DNA from: Symbiodinium natans
Taxonomy: Eukaryota > Sar > Dinophyceae > Suessiales > Symbiodiniaceae
Direction: 5' to 3'
NCBI GenBank assembly: GCA_905221605.1
Contig: CAJNDS010000084.1
Coordinates: 93,501 to 157,500, forward strand
Length of the DNA: 64,000 nucleotides
Shown here: piece by piece, positions 32,485 to 42,536 of the stretch
Layout: each line of letters opens with the position of its first letter
Position numbering within the stretch: the stretch's first letter is position 1
Made by a program: the position numbers and the translations under genes
The notes under the pieces: model-generated
What the model saw: the letters and a program-made list of their open reading frames with translations, nothing else
What the model was told of the DNA's origin: nothing
Databases searched by the model: none

Positions 32485-32701
32485 AGGCGACACATGTGGG
32501 TCGAGATCGCCCTAAGCGCCCCAACACATTTCGACACATCATCCCTTCATGCTCGAGACAGGTGTGGCGAGCATTTGTTCGCGAAACATATCTGCGACAC
32601 ATATTCATATGTGTCGAGCCCCCCTCCCCCCCAATAGGGACACAGTTGTGTCGGGCATGGTCTCGAGAAAAAGACATGTGGGCTCGCGACACAAGTGTGT
32701 C
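32485..32701. repeat. Cluster of short palindromes built on GACACA / TGTGTC
   Basis: There are four inverted units: CACATGTG (32,491-32,498), CGACACATAT-TC-ATATGTGTCG (32,595-32,616), GACACA-GT-TGTGTC (32,639-32,652) and GACACA-AG-TGTGTC (32,688-32,701). Further single copies of CGACACAT lie between. The function is unknown: protein-binding sites, hairpins or remnants of a repeat. Confidence 0.55.
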
Positions 32702-35700
32702 TAGCTTTGTATACAACTCAAGATTGCAGCGGATCACTTCAAAAGCAAACGGTCTCCAATGAAAGCGACTTGGCAAAACGATCTTAGCCAAGCCTCGAAG
32801 GCTGTGCTCAATTTCAAAGATTGGTGAGGCCGTGCTTGCACTCTTGAGATCCTGTGAATCCTCCCGCGGATGCGTGGGGCCCTACTCCTGTGAGAAACTT
32901 GAAGCTCGCAAAATGCCCTGAAACTAGAAACGACCAAATGAGACCGGTACATAGTGGCAGCCTAGTTGGAGGTCCCCGGACGCCCTTTCCAGCGTTGCTG
33001 CGTCTTGCTCTCGATTGCTACAATTGGGTTTTAGTCGGCCAAACCCTTTTCACTCCTCTAGACTCGAAGAGATCAAGCCAACCCTGAACCCGAAAATCCG
33101 CACGGAAAACGAATCAGAAGTTCTACCGTGCCAAGAAACAGTTTCAGAAAACTGAGGTGCCAAACACATAGCAAACTCTATGCTACGCTGTAACAGTTGA
33201 CCTTTTGCTTCCGACTCCTGCCTATCGAGATCTATCGAGCATGTACCAGTTCCACGCCCGAAGTGCAAAAAAGAAATCCAAGCCATCGGCCGGCTTCAGC
33301 ATCTCTGCGACAGCTGCCCATGCCCAGGCAGGACCAGTGTCCTGCAGCTGATAAGCCTCAGGCTGCTGAAGGTGAATGCAGGCTTTTGCTGAAGGGGGTG
33401 CTGAAACTGAAGGAGTCCAGGCCAAACAGAAGTGACGTGTCAAAAGATTCGGGAGCCCCGCTCGTTGCTCAAAGGCCGTGTGATGAGTATGAATGCATTC
33501 CGGTGCTGTGGTGCCTACAAGTGAAATACGTCGTTAAGTTTTTTGATGCATGACATTCCGCATTCTGCAAGAGTGAGGACGTAGCTTGCACAGATTTGCA
33601 CAGCATCATTTTCGGAAATGATAGCGAAACGTAAGCCTCCACCAGGCAGTCGTGGTGGAGGCGCCTACTTGGGCACGACGTTTTGTGCTTGTGACGGACT
33701 GGTGTCACTCGAGTCACGTGATTACGTTGATTACGTTGCAGCTGCGGGACCCCCCAAAATATCCTTCAATAGATTCAAGATTCTGGGTTGCGGGGCTTTC
33801 CTTGCATTCGCTTCTGGTGTAAGCAAGACAAAATTCTTAACATGGGAACTGAGGTTCCAAACCCGCAACTGCAGACCTGCTCCCTCCATGGGCTGCTAAG
33901 ATGCCAGACCGAGGGGAAGAGCCATCAAACTGGCCTTTCCAGCGTGGATGTCTGATGCACAAGAAAATTGCGAAGGAGGTGGTGACTAAGCGTGACTGAT
34001 CCGCAAGGCCTCCTGAAGGCCTCAAATGCAGAGTTTCGGGTTGCTGTATCTTTCTCAGCTGCCGCTTGTTTTTTGTGCCATCCGCCATGAAAAGGAAAGC
34101 ACGCACTGCGGAGGGTTATAGGGCTTTGGGGAACTACGAAAGCCCTTCGCCTTCACCGGAGGATTGAGGACCTTCTCCCGCCACTGGCTGCAGGAGAGTG
34201 CACCTTCAGCGACGATTCCGCTTGTTTTCGTCGTGCCTTGAAGAGAGAAAAGGGACGAAAGACGCGGCTTAAAGTATTTTAAACTCAGGGGCGCCAGAAC
34301 TTCAGGTTTGGATGCAGCCATCCTGAGCAAAGGAGAAGAGTCACTTCACACCTTGAACGCACGACTTCCCACAACGGCACGCGTGATTCGCCCTTGCCAA
34401 CCCGAAATTACAGAATACGTATATAATTTTCGCTTAGCCGCGACGCTTGCTTGATATTTTCGGCCCAGCCCGGAAAGTGCTTTGGCCGAAACTTTGGCCC
34501 TTTCCGAGCCCAGCGCCAGACATGATCGGAAAGCCGATGCCCCAACCTCAGAAATACCCAGCTCCAGAGCAAGGACTTTAAACAAGAGATGGTGACCATG
34601 CGCGTGCCCCCATGCACTGAGCCCCGCGCGGGCAATCACCCAAAGAGGATAGCTTGAAAGGAAGAGCATCACAACGCGATCGTGGACTTCCTGCTGGAAG
34701 CCAGGGACATTGCCAGATAGGTAAGTTCTGGCACTCCAACGTCCGAGCCAAATGGTTACTCATTCACCCAGCTGTCCAGCAACCTAAACCCTGAATATCC
34801 GGAGCAATTCAGAAGTACCACCATGTACCACCGAGAGATCTTGGCCACTACTACACGTATTTTAGTTCTGGGCTGCTTTCTCGAGTTTGACGCGTACTAC
34901 CGGTCCTGAACCCCAAGATTTGTAAACGGCCATGCAGTTCATTAAGCTCCCAAAGCCTCGTCAGTCAAACTTGTCAGGAAGCCTTCCACAAAACGTGAGT
35001 GCAATGTGCGGGTCGGGAAATTGGGCCAAAGCCTTGATCAAAACCCAACCTTCCACACTTCAAGTCCAAGCCCGATAATACCAAAGCTCGACCTTGACCT
35101 CTGGCCAAGCAATACTCCTAATGAACCATTGCAGGAAAATGGACCCAAACGTGTCCGTTGGATCGTGCCTGGATCCTGGCCCCTTTCCAAAGCCAGTCTC
35201 AGGCCCTACGCCCTGAACTGTATTTAGAACCAAATTGAGCCTCAAGCCCTAAAGCGCATCATGGCCTGAGCAACCTCCGAGGGACTGTCTGCGAAGCGCG
35301 CGGTCGCAGACTGCAGGCTCTGGTTGTTTGCAAGATTCTGGGTTTGCGGCGAATAAGTGGTTTGCCACCCGTCTGCATAGACAGTATGGGTTTCGGGTCC
35401 TGGGGCTTACTGTGGGTTTTGTAGCCGGTCCTCAAGGTAGGTGAGGGTGCAGGTTGCATTCGAAAGGCCTTGGTGTATGGGGGAGCGTCGGAACTTCATG
35501 GACTTGGTTTGAACAATGACGTTGTTCCAGACTTTCTCGCCGAAAAACCTGGAACCTCGAACTGGGCCTCGTCAAGCAACGCCTCGTGCGGTCCCAGGCT
35601 GAGCAGCAAGGTCATCGGGACCTGGCCACGCATCTCTCCTCCTCCAAACTTCTTGAAAACCCAGGAGTACGCGTGCAAGGACTTCATTAAACAACAAAAA

Positions 35701-36160
35701 TAATGCTCAGAGGCAAGTACTATTCGATCGCACAGTCACATCCAGGACCCCGATTCGGAACAAAAGCATAACCACGGACATGTTACCCATCAAGAAGGCA
35801 ATGTTGTCAAGAACCGCATCGGTGCATTCATGTGCGTCTGCTTCAAATCGTGGCTCACCGAGAAAGAGTTGGGAAAAGCCACGGCGGTCATCAACAAGCC
35901 AGTGTAGTCACCTGATGTTTGATCGGCGCTCCTGCTGCTACCTGCGCTTCCTTGCGCTTTCTGAAACAATGACTGTAGGCGACGTGCTCTGAAAATGGAA
36001 TTGCCCTGCTTTTCTGCTCTGAACATGAAACGCTTCTGACAGGTCTAAACTACCAGGCCTAGGCGCCTAGACCAGGCTGCTCACGGCATGTCATTTCTTA
36101 CAATTTTAAGGGGAAAACACATCAGGATGGCCGAAGAGCAGGATGGCCGGAGGATGGCCG

Positions 36161-36342
36161 GAGAACTTCGACGAAGACTCGGGATACCAGCGGGCCGAGA
36201 CGAAGTTCGACGAAGGCCGGGGGGCCGGGCGAAGGTTCGACGAAGGCCGGGAGGTTCGACGAAGGGGGAGGGGGTTCGACGAAGGCCGATACAAAAGGCC
36301 AAGACAAAGCCCGAAAAAAAGCGCGAGGGTTCCGACGAAGGC
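36161..36342 (+). repeat. GTTCGACGAAGGCCGG minisatellite
   Basis: Five to six diverged units of about 16-29 bp. Both strands are open through it; the plus frame gives repeated RRRPGG. Confidence 0.8.
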
Positions 36343-36699
36343 TAATTTAGATGTCCAGTGGATTTGAGGGTGTGTATGTGTGCTTGTGCATTAAACTCCC
36401 AGTACTTCTTGCGAGCCCGGTGACTGGCCCCAACGATTTTGGACGCCAGTTTGCCAGTAAGGAGGCCGAACCTCAGAACTCATGGGCTTCAAACCAAAAC
36501 GTTAAGCCAATCAATGCACCAGAAACTCAATGCGAAGAGCATGAAAGGCCTCGCTGAACTTCTCGCGACTTTCCGAGGGTCGCTCTCGAAATTAACACAC
36601 AGGCTTTTCCGTAGGGTTCCATGCAGAGACAGACGGCTTACGTGTTGAGGGCACATCGCTGTCGTAGGCTTAGGTTGTGAGGTCAGAGTCAGGAATTTA

Positions 36700-37115
36700 T
36701 CAAGAACACAACGCTCCCTCTTGAACCTTCGAAAGTTCGAAGCGAAAAAAAGCGTTTGAAACTTTGGGGTTTGAGAGCTTTGAACTTTGAAGAATGACAA
36801 GACGGACGGCATGGAGTTCGACATTTTGAACTAAATAACTTCGAGATCGTAAGCTTGAGGCGAGAGGGGGGTTGAAAGTTTGAAGACTTTTAGATCAACC
36901 ACTACGCATGAAATCTAACACAGCGGGACTGGCTTTCGAGTTCGAAATTTTAATGGTGTCGAGTAGAACTTCTCAAGGTCGATTCATGCAAATTTGAAAG
37001 TTTTAGAGTTTGAGAGGTCGAGGGAATGAGGCTTCGACAAGTTTAAGTTAAGAGTTTGAAACTTTGAGAGCCTGCGAGTTAGAAAGTTTGAAACTTCAAA
37101 CTTTGCAGTTTGAGG
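36700..37115 (+). repeat. Region rich in GTTTGAAACTTTGAG-like words
   Basis: Many imperfect copies of TTTGAAA, AGTTTGA and GAACTT without a fixed period. The complementary vocabulary appears at 37,690-38,170. Confidence 0.5.
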
Positions 37116-37689
37116 GGTATGTAGGTTCTAGGAGTTGGCATTCAGGGTACGTTCGTTCAGGGTTGAGGGTTTCATGTCTAGGCATGCACATATTGCTAGG
37201 CACTGGTGGCCTCGACCCCAAACCACGTAACCTAAAGCCTTTCAGCTCAGCCCACTCTGCGGGAGCCAACAAAAACAGAAAATGCCGCGGGCCACTTGGT
37301 CTTCCCTTCCCTCTGTAAACGCCCCTGAAAAGGCCTGAATCCTAAACCCTATAAGGCCTCAAACCCTGCTTCTGTATCGCATGCAATGTGAATTTCGCAA
37401 CGCTCAAAATCGTCTCTTTCAGACGGCTGTCAGACCTTCAATCTCTGCTGCTCGAACACTCAAACTGCGAATCTCCAAAACGCCCCAAGTATCCTCCTTT
37501 TCGTGCGCATGCACCCTGAACTGCTCACTCTGGTAGCTCCAAACCCATCTCTCATGCCCTCCCTGTTCAGCCGATCCGGGTTTAGGGTTTCGGCTCTCAC
37601 ACTCGCACAAGGCAGGCAGGGATTCGGATTCTCGAAGAGCTGGCAGCATTCAGGGTTTGGGGTTGAGGGTACTCCACTGATTCAACCCC

Positions 37690-38170
37690 TCGAACTTTCA
37701 AACTTCACATGTTGAAACTCGGGAAACCCTAAAACCCGTAGCAGTCAAACTTTCAGTCTCGTCCTGTTTCAAAACTCTCGAACTCGAACGGGCGTCGACG
37801 ATTGTTCCCTCAAACTGCGAACCTGTGGAAGTTCAAAATTTTGAAATCTCGAACGGGCTTCGAACTTCAAACTCGAAGATCTTTCAAACTTTCAAAGTCG
37901 CAGCTTTCAAACTGTCAAACTTTGCAACTCTCAAACTCGACCCAAACTTTCGAGTTCTTGAAGTCTCGAACTCGAAGTCTCGAAACTCCATCGAACTCTT
38001 ATTTTCAAAGTTGGGACCGGGAAAGCTTGGAGGTTAAATTTAAAAGAGATGCTCGAGCTCGAGTTTTTGAACTTTCGATCATATGAAGCGAGGAGTTTGA
38101 AACTTTAAAAGTTTTTAGTTTGAAAGCGCCTTACATTCGCGTACATGCTCGAACTTTTCAACTTTCCAAC
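37690..38170 (+). repeat. Region rich in CTCGAACTTTCAAAC-like words
   Basis: Dense imperfect copies of CTCGAAC, CTTTCAAACT and TCAAACTC, the complement of the words at 36,700-37,115. Confidence 0.5.
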
Positions 38171-38339
38171 TCTGTCACGTCGTCAGACTTCCCAGGTAAG
38201 CGTACGCTTTATTCACCAACCTCCATACAACGCTTGTAAGTGGAGCGTTCAACTGAGCAAAACACACTGACAAGCGAACTGTGCTGAGTAAAATAAAGTA
38301 CAAACTTGCACGAAGCAGTAACACGAATCAGCGATATGT

Positions 38340-39122
38340 TTAATTCGGATTTTGAAACATATTGAACTCCCAACTCCCCGAGCAAAAGTATTTTGACGAT
38401 CTTTTGGCCGACAACTTCATTGTCTCAAGCTGACACCGAAACCAACAAAAAGCGGATGTGTGCTGTAATTCAGCCAAACACATCTTTGAGAGTGTCGGAG
38501 TTTGTTGTTGAAACCAAATTCGTGAGACAAGGTGGTCTGCCCTACGCCCATACCCTGCATCTGCAGCTCGGAGGCAGAACCACGCAAATGCACGCAAGCA
38601 GCCTCGGCCGTCAACGCTTGCGAAAGGCTGGTAAGTTATGTTATGCAGCTGCAGTCCTGCAGCCCGCTGCAAAAGAACGTTAAACCGGGATAGTTCTGCT
38701 TCAAGACTCTTGGCCCATTCGCAGATGCCAATCGCGGAAATATTCAGCCCAAGGTCAGTGGCCAGATGCTCCAGAGCTGCGCTGGGCTGATGAGAGGTGG
38801 AGCCTGGGGCACGAACAAACTTTCGGAGACTCTCGAAAGCCGAGAACATCTGCGGGACAATTGATGTTAAGGACTCCTTTGATGCATAACTGCAGTTACC
38901 CCTGGACAATGTCCATCTCAGAAGCCACTGAAGTTTCATGCCAGGGTTTCTGGTCCCTCCAGCTTGACGGGTTGAGGTTCGCCCACTTTCAAAACTTCGT
39001 AGCCATGGCTTAGGCTTAAACCGAGCACGACACACGACGGCTAGAGCCTGCGGCCCCTGCAGAGGCACACGGGAGTGGAAGGGCGGCACCCCCCCGCCTG
39101 TCCTCAAGAACTTAGAGCTCAT
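38340..39122 (-). CDS. 260-codon open frame with a convincing exon at 38,622-38,849
   Basis: This is the second longest frame in the window. Its most protein-like part begins after a TTGTCCCGCAG acceptor at 38,850: MFSAFESLRKFVRAPGS, then SAALEHLATDLGLNISAIGI and CEWAKSLEAELSRFNVLLQR, a helical segment. A GCAAGC donor at 38,621 could end it. On the opposite strand a 96-codon frame runs into a perfect GTAAGT donor at 38,631, so strand is not beyond doubt. No family is recognised. Confidence 0.4.
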   Translation of the reverse strand: MSSKFLRTGGGVPPFHSRVPLQGPQALAVVCRARFKPKPWLRSFESGRTSTRQAGGTRNPGMKLQWLLRWTLSRGNCSYASKESLTSIVPQMFSAFESLRKFVRAPGSTSHQPSAALEHLATDLGLNISAIGICEWAKSLEAELSRFNVLLQRAAGLQLHNITYQPFASVDGRGCLRAFAWFCLRAADAGYGRRADHLVSRIWFQQQTPTLSKMCLAELQHTSAFCWFRCQLETMKLSAKRSSKYFCSGSWEFNMFQNPN

Positions 39123-39152
39123 CCAAGCTAGTTGCCCCGAACACCCTCCTCC

Positions 39153-39623
39153 CTAAAACCAATCAACAACACTTGAGGACTCGGCTTTCCGTAGGATGAG
39201 ACACGGCAGGCACACGGAGGACACAAACCTGGGTGGTTCTGGCCGGAAGCTCTGCATGTAGGACAAAGCACGGTCGGCATTGCGTGTACACGTACCATAC
39301 GCATGCTGCGAATCTGCGGTGTGCAACAGCGTGACGTAGTATCGGGCAGCCCTCGAACCACTAAGCCTACGCCCAAAAGGACCAACCTCGAGCCGAAGAA
39401 GCACCGCGATGCACCGCGATGCACCGCGGCTGGAAGCCCAATTGTACTCACGTGCGCTTCGGGCAGCTTCCTTCGCCATCTTGAACGTAACGGTCCATGG
39501 TGTATCAGGGCAATCAATGGCTAGAATCTTGAAGCATCTCAGGACAGCCTTCGCCCTCCTGCAGATGATACCCGTGAACCGGACTATCCGAGACACCAAT
39601 TCAAGATGTTTTGGTTGCATCAT
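39153..39623 (-). CDS. 156-codon open frame, unknown protein
   Basis: The N-terminal half (HLELVSRIVRFTGIICRRAK, then AIDCPDTPWTVTFKMAKEAA) is protein-like. It lies upstream of the 38.3-39.1 kb frame on the same strand and could be part of the same gene. A GCACCGCGAT repeat (39,402-39,429) interrupts the middle. No family is recognised; chance length. Confidence 0.3.
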   Translation of the reverse strand: MMQPKHLELVSRIVRFTGIICRRAKAVLRCFKILAIDCPDTPWTVTFKMAKEAARSAREYNWASSRGASRCIAVLLRLEVGPFGRRLSGSRAARYYVTLLHTADSQHAYGTCTRNADRALSYMQSFRPEPPRFVSSVCLPCLILRKAESSSVVDWF

Positions 39624-40176
39624 GTGCTGGCGGGGCGCTTATCCAAGAACTTCTCAGCGGAATCCTGCAGGAGTCCTGTAGCGGAAGTAAAGGCTGCGGC
39701 TGTTTCAATGAGTCTCACCACGGAGAGCAAGTATCAGTGCAGGGCTTAGGTCACAGAGGTTTCGTAGGCCTGGGATGGTCTAGAGGGATTCGTTTGCAAA
39801 CCCCGGCAGGACGTAAGAAACAAGGACGATTCTTATAGTAGAGCGCGCGTTCTTGCCAGCGATTTCCAGATGGAAACTGACAGTTCTGCCCAGCAGCTAC
39901 CGAACTCATGAGACTGAGACACATATGGAAAGACAGAGTTGCGAACTCAGCAGAGCATTGCGGTGCCGAGCTGGGACTTTCATCCAGATAAGGTCCGAGG
40001 TCTGGCAACCCTTCCTGGAGGAACCTGAAACCCCAAAAACTAGGGAGAGCCGATTCCCCAGAGTTGAGTCCACAACCTTGACGCCGGGTATGCACGCCGA
40101 CGGTCGAGCAAGCAGCGACCTCAGACTCAGAGGACCATAATATACCAACATCTAACACTGGGCAGAACTGATCCCC

Positions 40177-40365
40177 CTAGTTCGCTATTGTTCTCGATTT
40201 GATGCCCAGAATCGGGCTGCCCGGGCAAGGCAGCCGCATCCCCAGTCGTTCGGCATCTTGCATAGCTGCATAGATGCTAGACACCTCTGTGAAGTAACTT
40301 GTATGACCCACCGGACCCACCACGTACACTTGCCACCACTGCTCAACGAGAGCTTCTAGATGCAA
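40177..40365 (-). CDS. Short open frame, unknown protein
   Basis: The frame reads LEALVEQWWQVYVVGPVGHT, then SYFTEVSSIYAAMQDAERLG, ending in a stop. The regular alternation of hydrophobic and acidic residues is protein-like and the strand matches its neighbours at 38.3-39.6 kb. It could be the last exon of another gene. The length is not significant alone. Confidence 0.3.
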   Translation of the reverse strand: MHLEALVEQWWQVYVVGPVGHTSYFTEVSSIYAAMQDAERLGMRLPCPGSPILGIKSRTIAN

Positions 40366-41732
40366 GGCTAGTGCGAACTAAAGGGCGTATCCAGGCTCCT
40401 AATCGAGCAACATCCCCTTGGAGCAGAGGCTCAGTTGAAGAACCTCGAACTTTAAACGAGTCTTAACACTAAACGAATTTGAATCGCACTTAGTGGTTGC
40501 TACCTTGAAGTTCGACTTTAAGGCGTCCGGATGCTTCTTGGGGTCTTGCTGGGGAATGCTGCCACTCGCACAACCACGGATCGCGAAAGCGCATGCTGAC
40601 AGATGCTGGCTCCCAGCCTTTGCCACAGCCTAGCCAGCCAAAGCCGCAGCGCAGGTTGACACAGACCGCTTAACAGACACGATTTTGTATCCCCAGGTTC
40701 AGAAAGCAAAGGTTCTGAGCTTTGCACTCGCATTCGATGAATGAACCCTATACTGCAATAGTCTAAGGGCCGGGGACGTTTATGGCTACAAGGCTTCGGG
40801 TTCGTTGGGGCTTTGACCTAGCCTTGTGCAGCATAAGTGGCAGTGGCCACGGACTGTATTGCACAGGTGGCCAGCTGCACAAAGGTGTCCATGTGAGGCT
40901 GAAAACGACTGAGCCCACATATCCCAACCCTGAAACCGCCTGAAACCCAAACCCATAACAATTGGGCATGTTGCGGGTTTGTGGACAACGCCTGGACCGG
41001 GGTTGATTGGTGTAGCGTGGTCGGGTTTTCATCGTTTAAGGCTAACTAGGTGTTGCAGCTCATGTGTCGCTATGTTGCTAAAGCTTAAGCAGTGCCAGCC
41101 GGAAGGACAGAATGCACAAGCTTCATCGCCAACTTCCCTCTCGACTGGCACCCCGACATGCTGAACCTCTAAGTCCCTGACTGGATGGTTCCCTTTGTCC
41201 TGCCCCCCCAAACCTCAACCCCCAGCAAAACCAGAAGCATTCTTATATGTTCTGTGTTGAATGGTGTTGGGGACCAGGGTTATAACGTCATGGCTGTCGC
41301 ACCAGTGCGAGAAATTGCTGGTTCTCCAACCTTGAAACGCAATGAGGCGATGAACACGCCTACAGCCCGCCTGACACCCTAACCCCTTTTCAATCCGGGA
41401 CAAAGCCTAAACCTTGCAAACCCTTTGTTCATGAGCAAACTGGAGGAGCACCGAGGGCCATCCTCGCCATCCTGCGCAGTGGTCTTTCAGTGCATAGTAC
41501 CGCGGTGTAATGGCGTGTGCCCTCCTCCCGACCACCGCTGCATGTTTGCGAGTTTCCCGGGATTGCTGTCCAGTCCTTGCACTTGTCAAGAACATTGACA
41601 CACTGACCGCTAACCCAGTACTTTCACGGTCATTTCGACCTTCATGGGTCCAAGCTCTGTCGAGAAGGTACACTTTACGGGCTTAACGAGGATTATGAGG
41701 TAACCGCCAGAAGCCGCCACTGGGAGTCCTAC
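40366..41732. other. No gene recognised
   Basis: Only short frames on both strands; one imperfect CCCTAAA/CCCTGAAA-like word cluster near 40,930. Confidence 0.5.
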
Positions 41733-41741
41733 ATTGCATCA
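41733..41741 (+). repeat. Left 9-bp flanking duplication (ATTGCATCA)
   Basis: Identical to 42,061-42,069; candidate target-site duplication of the MITE-like element. Confidence 0.5.
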
Positions 41742-42060
41742 TGGCCCTTGCTTTAGGGGGGGGGGGGGGGGGGCAGGGGGCAACAGTTACCGGTAACATT
41801 TCCGGGTCTCTCGACGGGCATCTGGGAAAAAGTTGCAAACCCACCCCACAATCCGTGTAACATTACAGACATGAAAGAGACAGAGAACTAAAGGATGTAT
41901 GTTTAGGTCTTTGTGTGGGCAAGACACACAAGCCAAAATGTTGCAATGCCTGGGGGGGGGGGGGCTTCTTCTGGTAACATTTCCGACCCCCCAACATCGG
42001 TAACTGGCGCAGCGCCCCCCCTTGCCCCTTGGAAACATTTACTAAAGCAGGGCCATATAT
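41742..42060. mobile_element. MITE-like inverted repeat, about 0.32 kb
   Basis: The left end ATGGCCCTTGCTTTAG (41,741-41,756) matches the complement of 42,042-42,056 (ATGGCCC-TGCTTTAG), and inner pairs CAGTTACCG (41,784-41,792) and CGGTAACTG (41,998-42,006) also match. ATTGCATCA directly repeats on both sides. Two G runs (18 and 13) and a direct repeat GGTAACATTTCCG lie inside. There is no coding potential. This has the layout of a small non-autonomous DNA transposon. Confidence 0.55.
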
Positions 42061-42069
42061 ATTGCATCA
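42061..42069 (+). repeat. Right 9-bp flanking duplication (ATTGCATCA)
   Basis: Identical to 41,733-41,741. Six A/T bases separate it from the inverted end. Confidence 0.5.
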
Positions 42070-42520
42070 ATGGGTCAACGGGTTCACGGCCTGGCCCATG
42101 TTGGGACCCAAGTCTTCCGAGCAAATGGTGTCATGCGTTAATGCATACATCACCCTTCACCGAATGTTTTGGATTAATGGTCGGGACCTGCTCCACACCT
42201 GATGAATGCCAGCACACTCATAAAGGGGAAGAAGGGAAACCCTACGCCCCAAAACCCGATAAAGCCGTAAACCACGCCCTGAAACCAAGCCACAACCACA
42301 CCCACCACAGCGGGAGGGAGGGGCGGAGGGGCGCCGATCGCGTGACCATACATGGTTGTGCCTCCCCTCCCCCCTTGCAGTGTGGGTGCGCGTTGGTTTT
42401 CTTGCCACGCGCCTAGCTTTTGGGCGTGAGGGTTGGAGGGGTTTAGGGCTTTAACTTTGGAAAGGATCAGGCTGTAGGATATCTAGGTTACAACTGAGAG
42501 ACACAGATAATTACACAACT

Positions 42521-42536
42521 TCACACACACACACAC
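42521..42536 (+). repeat. (CA)n microsatellite
   Basis: Eight CA units; a second short (CA)n lies at 43,357-43,373. Confidence 0.85.

Larger units (their letters stand above)
24611..36160. other. No gene recognised; repeats and chance frames
   Basis: Upstream exons of the PP2C gene may lie just above 24.6 kb. Open frames at 29,226-29,666 (minus), 31,643-31,978 (plus) and 33,222-33,443 (minus, preceded by CTTCAGCAG) are protein-like, but nothing ties them to a family. Confidence 0.5.
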
